Below are positions 1-8,400 of a stretch of DNA of 64,000 nt, one piece after another (positions within the stretch are counted from its first letter, which is position 1; every line of letters begins with the position of its first letter). The notes beneath the pieces were generated by a model. The model was not told the DNA's origin. It searched no databases and was given only the letters and a program-made list of their open reading frames with translations. Both the position numbers and the translations under genes were made by a program. The DNA comes from G965216255 sp965216255. Lineage in GTDB: Bacteria; Bacteroidota; Rhodothermia; Rhodothermales; Bin80. The stretch is taken from contig OZ244148.1 of NCBI GenBank assembly GCA_965216255.1, forward strand, positions 558,001-622,000, read 5' to 3'.

Positions 1-1547
1 GGAGAGCAAGGACAAACAGTTGGCTGAAGCCCTCCGCCTGCTCTTTGGCTCCAGGAGCGAAAGGTATGTACTGGGGCCGGAGGCGCAGCAGGGCCTCTTG
101 TTTGACGACATGGAGGTCGAGGTGCCCCTGCCGCCCGAGCCCGAGACGGATCAGCCGAAGCGGAAGCGGCGCAAGGCCAAGCGGCATCCGGACTTCGAGG
201 ATTTGCCGGATCACCTGCCCCGCGAGACGATCGTAATCCAGCCTGAAGAGGACACGACAGGTCTCATTTGCATCGGCATGGAGAAGACGCAGTACCTGGA
301 GAGCGTGCCCAGCATGATAAAGGTGGTCGAGATTCATCGCCCCAAGTACGTGGACCCGACCGATGAGGACAGCGGCGTCATCATCGCCGAGTTGCCTCCG
401 CAGCTGGTGGACAAGGGCATGGCCGGACCGGGATTGTTGGCCGATGTGGTGGTTAACAAGTACTGTGACCACTTGCCCCTGTACCGGCAGCAGCAGCGTT
501 TCCGGCGGGAAGGCATTGAAATTGCCAAGTCCACGCTGGGAGGCTGGATAGCGCAGTCGGCATGGCACCTTGGGCCGCTGTATGATGCACTCAAGCAGGA
601 GGCGCTCTTAAGCGGGTATCTGCAGGCGGATGAGACACGTATCCAGGTCCAGGATCGAAAGAAGAAGGGCAAGACCCATCGGGGTTTTTACTGGGCGTAC
701 CACACTCCGGAGCAGAAGCTGTTTGTGATGGAGTATCGCAAGAGCCGTGCCCGTGCAGGTCCGGTGGCGTTCTTGGGTGGGTATGCGGGAGCGTTGCAGA
801 CGGACGGGTATGGGGCCTACAACGTCTTCGATGCGCATCCGTCTATGACGGTCTACGGATGCATGGCGCATGCGAGACGCAAGTTCTACGACTGTCGTAG
901 CTACGAACCGGAGAAGGCCGAGCACGTGTTGACAAAGATCAGGCGACTCTACGCCATAGAGCGCAGGCTACAAGAGGAGGGTGCCAGTGCGGATCGTCGG
1001 CGCGAGGTACGTCAGGAAGAGGCCCGGCCTGTACTGGAAGCGCTGAAGCCCTGGCTGGAGGCGAACGGGGGGTTGCCCAAGAGTCCTTGGGGCCAGGCGA
1101 CCAACTATACGCTCGGCCTTTGGAAAAGGCTGGCCCGATACCTGGATGAGGGGCGCGTGGAGCTGGACAATAACCTCATTGAAAATGCCCTGCGGCCGTT
1201 GGCTATCGGCCGCAAGAATTACCTGTTCGCGGGATCACATGATGCGGCCCAGCGGGCAGCCGTGGTCTATTCGCTACTTGGCACGTGCAAGCTACACGGT
1301 GTTAATCCCCAGGAGTGGCTCACGGACGTGTTCGAGCGCATCCCGACGCATCCGGCCAGGCGCGTAGTTGACCTCTTGCCTCATCATTGGCAGAAGGCAC
1401 GACAAGCTGACAAAAACAAGGCGGCATAGCTGCCAAGCGCCGAGTGTGCCGGATCCGGCAAGCCCACCTGCTCTCCGCCTTCCAGCCGTCCTGTACCCAT
1501 CGGCACACCTGTAGCTGCCGCTGACCTGTACTTCACCGGACGCTTAC
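1..1547 (+). mobile_element. IS66-family element, copy A (left part outside window)
   Basis: The element is cut by the start of the window. Its right terminus is seen as CTTCACCGGACGCTTAC ending at 1547, the same terminus as copies B (ends 30768) and D (58249). The tnpC is nearly identical to the copies at 29082 and 58367. It abuts an IS21 istA remnant that begins straight after the terminus, so copy A probably inserted into an older IS21. The left duplication cannot be checked because that side is missing. Confidence 0.9.
2..1429 (+). CDS. tnpC: IS66 transposase TnpC, 5'-truncated by window start
   Basis: This is the DDE-type transposase of IS66. The reading frame is open from base 2 and aligns with the complete 524-residue copy at 58367-59941 from about its residue 50, so the N-terminus lies outside the window. 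The coiled-coil/leucine-rich N-terminal tail, the CxxH-free core with motifs ADETRIQV and TDGYGAYN, and the C-terminal block LDNNLIENALRPLAIGRKNY are visible. It has no internal stop, unlike copy B. The protein cuts and joins the element ends together with TnpA and TnpB, which would be encoded upstream and are not visible here. Confidence 0.93.
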   Translation, partial: ESKDKQLAEALRLLFGSRSERYVLGPEAQQGLLFDDMEVEVPLPPEPETDQPKRKRRKAKRHPDFEDLPDHLPRETIVIQPEEDTTGLICIGMEKTQYLESVPSMIKVVEIHRPKYVDPTDEDSGVIIAELPPQLVDKGMAGPGLLADVVVNKYCDHLPLYRQQQRFRREGIEIAKSTLGGWIAQSAWHLGPLYDALKQEALLSGYLQADETRIQVQDRKKKGKTHRGFYWAYHTPEQKLFVMEYRKSRARAGPVAFLGGYAGALQTDGYGAYNVFDAHPSMTVYGCMAHARRKFYDCRSYEPEKAEHVLTKIRRLYAIERRLQEEGASADRRREVRQEEARPVLEALKPWLEANGGLPKSPWGQATNYTLGLWKRLARYLDEGRVELDNNLIENALRPLAIGRKNYLFAGSHDAAQRAAVVYSLLGTCKLHGVNPQEWLTDVFERIPTHPARRVVDLLPHHWQKARQADKNKAA

Positions 1548-1549
1548 AC

Positions 1550-1746
1550 AACAGATGCGGAAACGGCTCCCCCTGGATCGTCACGCCCAGCTCGTTCATG
1601 CACGTGAAGTCCGATTGGGCCCGGTCTCCCGGTTCGTACTCATGGGCAAAGAATACCTCCTTCGCCGGGCCTTCCGTGGCCCTCCACGAAGTCCCTTCCG
1701 GTTGGGGTGGAAACGCGCAGGATTTCGCGCCGCCCGTAGCCGGCAA
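1550..1746 (-). pseudogene. IS21 istA transposase fragment (catalytic core)
   Basis: Read on the minus strand the segment encodes a stretch with EVFFAHEYEPGDRAQSDFT and MNELGVTIQGEPFPHLL. This matches the IstA catalytic region, where the Q(S/A)DF aspartate is part of the DDE triad. The frame ends at the terminus of IS66 copy A, and no upstream IstA part is seen before the DUF262 gene, so only an internal fragment remains. It is a remnant that cannot make a working transposase. Confidence 0.7.
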
Positions 1747-1819
1747 CTTTTAGCCCGAAAGTTACGTTTGCCAATTGTTTTCCCCTTATACCTGTTTCTC
1801 GAATCCTAAAAATACCCGA

Positions 1820-2920
1820 ATGTCATTATTAGAGACACAGTTGCATGAAGCGCGGCACAGGGTGGTTACTGATGGCTACGAGATGTCGATTGGAGAGTTA
1901 GCCAGTCTTTACAAGAGCCACGAACTCGTCATCGATCCTGAGTTTCAAAGGCTCTATCGATGGGACCCCCGACGAAAGACCAATTTCATAGAATCACTTC
2001 TTCTGGGAATTCCTATTCCACCGCTGTTCGTTTTCCAAGGCGTTGATGGCACTTGGGAGTTGATAGATGGACTCCAGCGTACGTCGACAATTTTGGAGTT
2101 CATGGGAGACTTAGTGGATTCCGATGGAAAACAAATGAAGCCCCTGACCTTAGGGGCTACCTCGCTGCTTCCTGCACTTGCAGGTGTTACCTGGGCGGCT
2201 ACAACGGGGCCATGCCTGACTTCTGCACAAAGACTGGATATACGTAGAGCGCGGATCAGGGTGGAAATCCTGAAGAGGGAAAGCAACGACACAACTAAAT
2301 ACGAGCTGTTCCACCGCCTCAACACCGGTGGCGTAGCGCTGTCTGAGCAGGAAGTGCGCAACTGCACCCTTGTCATGATTAAGCCCTCATTTCATAGATG
2401 GCTCCAAGAGTTATCCAAGCACGACACGTTTATGAGTACTACGGCGATGAATATTAGAGCGGTCGATAGGCAGGCTGATCTTGAACAGGTACTGCGGTTT
2501 TTCGCTTTCCTGAAAGTGCCGTATGAGAAAGGCCTAGACGTGAATGAGTACCTAGACAAAGCAGCCGTATTTTTGGCTATGGATGACGATCTCAATCAAG
2601 AAGGTGAGGCACGCACTTTCTGTTTAACATTTGATCTCATTCATAAAGCGTTGGGTAGGCATGCCTTCCGTCGTTGGAATGGCTCCACGTTCGCCGGAAA
2701 GTTCCTTCAGTCTGTCTTCGAGGTAGTTGCTACAGGTGTAGCCATGAATCTCGACAGCTTTCGTGACATGGGGGATGATGAAGTCTCTGAGGTGATCAAG
2801 CAGCGCAGCAAAGACCTGTGGGGAAACAGTGTGTTCACGAAGAACTCTGGTGCCGGGGTCAGGGGTACTGACCGGCTCGCCAACCTGTTACCGATGGCTA
2901 AGGATTTCATGGTCCCATGA
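1820..2920 (+). CDS. DUF262 (GmrSD N-terminal/ParB-like) domain protein
   Basis: The 367-residue product starts at the ATG at 1820 (MSLLETQLHEARH). An alternative TTG start at 1775 lacks support. The N-terminal third carries the DUF262 signatures DPEFQRLYRWD, LLGIPIPPLFVFQ and IDGLQRTSTI, the last being the DGQQR-type motif of the ParB/sulfiredoxin-like nucleotide-binding fold shared with the anti-phage nuclease GmrSD. There is no C-terminal HNH (DUF1524) nuclease domain. The stop overlaps the next ATG (ATGA at 2917), so it is translationally coupled to a HEPN gene. DUF262/HEPN pairs of this type are known as presumed defence or toxin-antitoxin units; the exact activity is not established here. 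Confidence 0.85.
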   Translation: MSLLETQLHEARHRVVTDGYEMSIGELASLYKSHELVIDPEFQRLYRWDPRRKTNFIESLLLGIPIPPLFVFQGVDGTWELIDGLQRTSTILEFMGDLVDSDGKQMKPLTLGATSLLPALAGVTWAATTGPCLTSAQRLDIRRARIRVEILKRESNDTTKYELFHRLNTGGVALSEQEVRNCTLVMIKPSFHRWLQELSKHDTFMSTTAMNIRAVDRQADLEQVLRFFAFLKVPYEKGLDVNEYLDKAAVFLAMDDDLNQEGEARTFCLTFDLIHKALGRHAFRRWNGSTFAGKFLQSVFEVVATGVAMNLDSFRDMGDDEVSEVIKQRSKDLWGNSVFTKNSGAGVRGTDRLANLLPMAKDFMVP

Positions 2921-3561
2921 AGTTAAGAACTGACGAGCAGTTCCTAGACTACTTGGACAGAGAGTTCGTGTGGCGTCTTCGAGAGATAATTATGATGAAG
3001 GCGGTTGTACGAAGTAAATCGAACGGCTATAGCGACACTCTCATGCGAGCCGGCATTCCGCTGCTCTATGCCCACTGGGAAGGATTCGTCAAGGCGGGAG
3101 TCGAGGCCGTATTATGCTTTGTGTCGTTGAGCGGCAAGACATACGGCGAATTGGCACCTTGTTTTGCAGTTCACGGTTTGAAGGCGACTATCGATGAGTT
3201 AACAGAGCCCAGAAAGGTGCGGGTCCGGATTAAGGCTTTGGAATTCCTGATGGGCAGTGGGGGCAGCAAGGTGGCCTTTGACTGGAAAAACCAGGTCAGC
3301 GCTCTCGGGAATCTCAACTTCGAAAGGTTTAGCGATATCGCGGCAGCGGTTGGCGTCGATGTTTCACGCTATGATACTCGAAAGCAATTCGTAGACACGA
3401 GCCTTGTTCAACGCAGAAACGCAATTGCCCATGGGGCTAGGATAGATCTAAACGTAAATGGTTTTATAAGTGACGCCGACGAAGTGCTAGTGCTTCTACA
3501 GTGGTTCAAAGGGGATCTGGAAGATTGTATCTCTCACAAATCGTACCTAGCGGTTGGCTGA
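2917..3561 (+). CDS. MAE_28990/MAE_18760-like HEPN nuclease
   Basis: The 214-residue protein overlaps the DUF262 gene by four bases (ATGA). Near residue 165 it has RRNAIAHG, the RxxxxH motif of HEPN ribonucleases, preceded by an all-helical region with LLYAHWEGFVKAGVE typical of the MAE_28990/MAE_18760 HEPN family. By family knowledge it is a candidate RNase effector, with the DUF262 partner possibly acting as regulator or NTP-dependent sensor; that split of roles is inferred. No later gene is in the operon. After the stop comes about 170 bp without a recognisable gene and then IS21/IS1634 debris. Confidence 0.8.
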   Translation: MKLRTDEQFLDYLDREFVWRLREIIMMKAVVRSKSNGYSDTLMRAGIPLLYAHWEGFVKAGVEAVLCFVSLSGKTYGELAPCFAVHGLKATIDELTEPRKVRVRIKALEFLMGSGGSKVAFDWKNQVSALGNLNFERFSDIAAAVGVDVSRYDTRKQFVDTSLVQRRNAIAHGARIDLNVNGFISDADEVLVLLQWFKGDLEDCISHKSYLAVG

Positions 3562-3728
3562 AAAGGAATTGATCAAATAGGGTATTGTGATTGGCGACAG
3601 TTAGCTTTAACGGCAACGACAAATAGAATTTTCGGGACCTAAGTCAGTCTTGTGCGTGGACGGCCTGTTTATCCAGTCGATCCACATTCGAGATGGCTAG
3701 AGACTCGCAGGTCCTGCTTCTACGGAGC

Positions 3729-3898
3729 TTGGTATTGAAGGAGGGAGAACCAATAATGACTGCAGCGGCCAAGGCTGGCATGAGTGAGCCTACGGCCCGC
3801 AAGTATATTCGGCTGGGCAAGTTGCCTAGCTAGACAAAGAAGCCGCAAACGTGGCGTACACGCCAGGATCCGTTCGCTGACGTGTGGGAGCAAGTCAA
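3729..3898 (+). pseudogene. IS21 istA N-terminal fragment with internal stop
   Basis: The frame reads an HTH segment (AAAKAGMSEPTARKYIRLGK), then an in-frame TAG, then PQTWRTRQDPFADVWEQVK. This is the usual start of IstA of IS21 elements. At about 3899 it switches abruptly into IS1634-like sequence, so it is a truncated and nonsense-mutated fragment. Confidence 0.65.
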
Positions 3899-5289
3899 GC
3901 GCAGTATGGGCATGCCAGAAAAGGATATTCGCATGGTGCTCGTGGTTGGGCACATGATGGCACCCGGGAGTGAAGTCCGTACGCAGCGCTGGATGAAGGA
4001 CGCCTCCGCAATTTTGGAACTGGTGGACCTGGAGGTGCCGTGCGAAAGCACGCTGTATCGGGCCGGCGATCGGCTTTATGCGCTGCGCGATGCAGCACGG
4101 CCTATTTGACAATGCGAAACAGCTACTTGGCTTTAGCGAAACGCTCCTTCTTTTCGAGCTGACCAACACCTTCTACACCGCTCGCAAGAAAGGTGCGCTC
4201 CTGGAGTATGGACGCAGCAAGGAAAAGCGATCAAGCAGCCCGCTGGTTACGTTAGCCTTAACGCTGGAGGCGTCCGGATTTGTGCGTAGCGCGCGCATCC
4301 TTCCCGGCAATGCCAGCGAACCCAAGACGCTGCAGAAAGCTGTGGAGCAGCTGAGCAGCACCCGGGTGATCGTAATCATGGAGGCGGGCATCGCCACCCG
4401 TGCCAATCTGGTGTTTTTAAAGGAAAAAGGTCTGGATGGGATATGTGTGCAGCGCAGCAAGACGCCGCCCGCACCAGAGGATACTCCCGATGAGTGCTGC
4501 AACAGCGGCATCGCCATCAAAGCCTGGCGCATGGAGGGCAAGGATGAAGAGGCGCTATACTACGTGCGGCGCGCAAGAGCACCGGTGACAGCATACTGGA
4601 CGCCAGGCGTGCAAAATTTGAAGCCGCACTCACGAAACTGCATGAGGGGCCCCTGAAGCCGCGCTGCGTCAAGGACTATGACAAGGTAGGGCGCAGGCTC
4701 GCTCGTGAGATCGAAAAACATAAGCATGTCGCCTACCAGTATACCATTGAGGTCCAGCGAAAAAAGGACAGTACGCTGGCCGAGGCGGTGACGTTTACGC
4801 ACAAGGCCGCCTTTAAGCAGAAGACGCAGGCGGCTACGTCTTGCGTACCAGTCACACGGACTGGGCCGCCTCAAGGGTCGCCCGCACCTACTGGCAGCTG
4901 GCAGACATTGAGCGTACGTTTCGGATGTTAAAGTCAGAAGAACGTTAAAGTCAGAACTAGGCATGCGTCCCATATACCACAGCCGGGATACACGCAATGA
5001 GACGCATATCTTCCTTCCGGTGTTGGCTTATCACGCCGTACACCTTATTGGCACGCAGCTCCATGCAGTACCACATCCACAGCAGTTGGGCTACGCTGCA
5101 GTTTGAGCTCAACCAGTGGCAGCGCATCACCACGGAATTACCAAAAAAGGGGCGCACCTGCATTCTGCTGAAGCGGGATGCAGATCCGGGTCCCCTCCAG
5201 CGACGCATCGCTATGGTTATGGGACTGCAATCCAACCACAACGTCTACAAGGCGCACGCAACACGACCACAAAACTGTAGTGTCATAGA
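3899..5289 (+). pseudogene. Degenerate IS1634-family transposase
   Basis: Pieces of one transposase are readable in successive frames. These are MGMPEKDIRMVLVVG and ESTLYRAGDRLYALRD (3900-4108), then LLLFELTNTFYTARKKG, YGRSKEKRSSSPLVTLAL and VIMEAGIATRANL (4078-4656), then MRPIYHSRDTR and VLAYHAVHLIGTQLH in the 4960-5060 region. Order and content fit IS1634-type DDE transposases. Several frameshifts and stops break it. The first 210 bp are almost identical to 50356-50573, so two copies of this element, or a rearrangement of one, exist in the window. The C-terminal end near 5289 is approximate. Confidence 0.7.
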
Positions 5290-5407
5290 ATAGGGCAGTG
5301 AGCTTACCTCGCTGTTTTACAGGGGTTTACTGGCTCTCCGGCATTAAAACATGACAAAGTTCCGTTGCGGAGCTGTTCCCGCGACGCTCGCGTTAACGCA
5401 ACTGGCT

Positions 5408-8400
5408 CTACCAGTCCAGCACTCCACGCAGAAGCACTTGGTGGGAGGCAGCTCCGAAGTATCCGGTGCGCCGTCCTCCTTCGAGATGGACGCTGAGAGA
5501 AGATCCCATTCGCCAGCGCCCTCCCACGCGGACGGCCCGCGAGTGTGCTCTGGACAATTCAATCGTCGCATAGGGTGTGATCGATCCCGAATTGCCAGCA
5601 ACGCCCATTCCGTAGCCCACCTCTGTGGCAAGGCGGCGCTGCGGCGAAGCGCGTACAGATCCCGGTCGTGGCATGTCGCGAGACATCCACAAAAGGTCTG
5701 CCCCGGTGGAGCTTCGGCCTGCGGTCGGGCGGACGGCCAGAGTAAGGCCGCGGCCTGCGGTACCACGCGTGAACCGGAGCAAACCGCCGAGCCCCCACTC
5801 TTCATAGTTTCTGTCCCGCTGTATCATTAGCCGGCGTGCAGCAGCCTCGAGCGTCAGGCCGCCGCCGGTAAACCGAAGTGCCCCGACAATCTCCATGCCG
5901 GTTCCCGTTTCAGCGTCCCCCGCATCCTGTCGCGCAGCAATCTCCAGGGAAGGGGTCGCAGCAGAAGACGTACCAATCCTTATCCGGTACGAGCCTTCTA
6001 CGGCGAGGCGAATCTTTAGCACGTCGCCGTAGCTTTGGGCCAGTGCTTCCACATCCTCAGACTTGGCCCGGACAACAAAAGCATCCGACTTTACGGCGAG
6101 GTCAAAACCGCCTGCATTGCTTGCAGAAACCAGGGATCCTTTAACGCCCATGCCAGCCATGCGCATGGTCACGTCGGTTACCTCGTCCATGCCGGGCACG
6201 TCTTCTGTAAGCGTCAGGGAGCCTCGTCCGTACCCTATCAGCCCCCAGCCCAGAATGCGACTTGTGAACCGGTAGCGCGCATACGGATACACGCTGATAA
6301 GAGATGTGGTAATCGACCCTTGGCCATCGGTGCCAATTCCAAAATCATATCCTCCGACTGCGTGCGCATACGAAGCCCCAAGACCCACAAGAAAGCGATT
6401 GCGCTCATAGTCCGCTCCTACAAAGCCGGTTACGACATCACCGTTGATGTCGTAACCAGTGCCTGTACCCATGAAGCGCATATCCTCGACGCGACCCCAA
6501 GTGGAGAGGCGTTCCACGGAACCGTCGGACTTTAGCGTGGATGAAACATCAAACGAGCTCTGCCGCAATAGCCTACCGGGGTGCAGGCGTTGCTGTCCAA
6601 GCCCGGTTGAGCCAGATTCCGGACCAAATCCAGTTCCTACTTGGGGGCTGTTTCCCAAACGGACGCTGGCTGGGCTATGCGTTACGTCGGTCAGCCGCGA
6701 GCCAATGGTGGTCACAGCCTGGCTTGCAACCGTGCGACCGAAGCGGGCCAACCAGTCAACTGAGATGGCGTCCCAGGTGGTTTCGTCTTCCGTGATAGTC
6801 AAGAGGACGGCATCGGCATGCACGCCGTCGTAGTCCGCACCGCCTACCGTGTGGGGAAGCGATACCGGATCGTCCGTGGCCGCATCTGCATCGTCAAGCG
6901 CGGTTACCACTACCGATTGCGCTTCGTCCCAATTCTCCGGCGAGAATGCCAGAACGCTCTGATTGACGAGGACATCCGTGGACGACAGATCTGCCGTCAT
7001 CGAGACCGTCACTTGGCCCGTAGGCTTCGAAGTCAAAATGACCGTGTACGATTCGCTGCTGCCCTCCTGGATGGCCAGCACAATGGGTTCGATTATGACT
7101 CCCGTGGCATCATTTTCCCGGATCGTTACTGCGACGTTGCCTCCTGGCAGGCCGTCATAGTCTCCGCCTGTGGCGGAGTGCGTCAGCGTTACGACATCGT
7201 CCGGAACCGCATCGTCGTCTTCGGCAGCAAGCACGGTAACCGTTTGTGCCACGTTCCAGGTGTCCGGCGTAAACGCCAGCCGGGTCTTATCCACACTCAC
7301 GTCTCCGGCAATACCCCCGACGTCGACGTTTACATTCGCTGTCGGCTGCGTCGCCAGAGCGACAGCGTATGCTTTGGATGAACCCTCCAAAATCTCTAGA
7401 GCCGTGTTGCTCACGGTAACTCCCTTCGTATCGTCGTCTGAGATCCGCCCGGTTGCGCCGCCGTCCTTGATGGTCGCGTTGACCGGGCTGGTAAGCGCAA
7501 CTGTGAAGTCCTCTAAGTCTTCGTCTACGAAATCATCCAGTACCGGCACTGTGACCATTTGGGTGGTATCTCCCGCCACGAAAGTTATTGTGCCCATCTG
7601 TGTTGTATAGTCCATTTCAGCCTTCGCGCTGCCGTCGGAAGTGGCGAACTGAGCGGTGACCTCTCTCTGGCTCTTTGCATCCAGCCTTACGGCAAAGGCA
7701 ATCAGTTCATCCCCCTCCGAGGCGGTCGCGTCGGCAATGAACAGTCCAGGAGGCTCGTCGTCATCGGTGATGGTGCCAACAGCCGTGCCATCAATCACGG
7801 AGGCGTTAACCGGATCACTAAGAACTACTTCCAACGTTTCGTCGTCCTCATCCACTGCGTCTTCCAAGACCGCCACGGAAACAGTCTGCGTCACTTCACC
7901 GGGTTTGAACGTCACGGTCCCGGCTGATTCTTCATAGTCCGTGTCGGCCTCCGCCGTGCCATCGGACGTTGCAAACTGCATGCTTACGGACTTCGTGCTA
8001 GCCGCATCCAGGAGCACAGCAAACACCATGCTGCCATCGCTTTCTGCAGCCGTCGCGTCGCTGATAGTTAGCGTGGGGGGATCGTCGTTGTCGACAATGG
8101 TCCCCGTGGCCGCTCCATTTGCCAGCACCGCGCCTACGGGATCCTCAAGCGAAAACGTGAAGGCCTCATCTTCCTCATCAAGTTCATCTTCAAGGACCGG
8201 AACATTGATCGTGCGCTTGGTCACTCCCGGCTCAAAGGTGAGCGTGCCGCCGCTCATCAAGTAATCGGCGCCCGCTTCGGCCGTGCCATCAGAGGTGCTG
8301 TAACGGAGCGTGGCGGCATGCTTGCTCGCTTCGCTGAGCTTTACGGTAAACGTAGCATGGCCCGCATTTTCCACCACTACCGTGTCGGCTACCGAAACGC

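Noticed and set aside
5351..5830. 159-codon plus-strand frame opposite the end of the Calx-beta barrel gene
   Set aside because: Antisense to the barrel strands and the C-terminal aromatic residue, no motif of its own.
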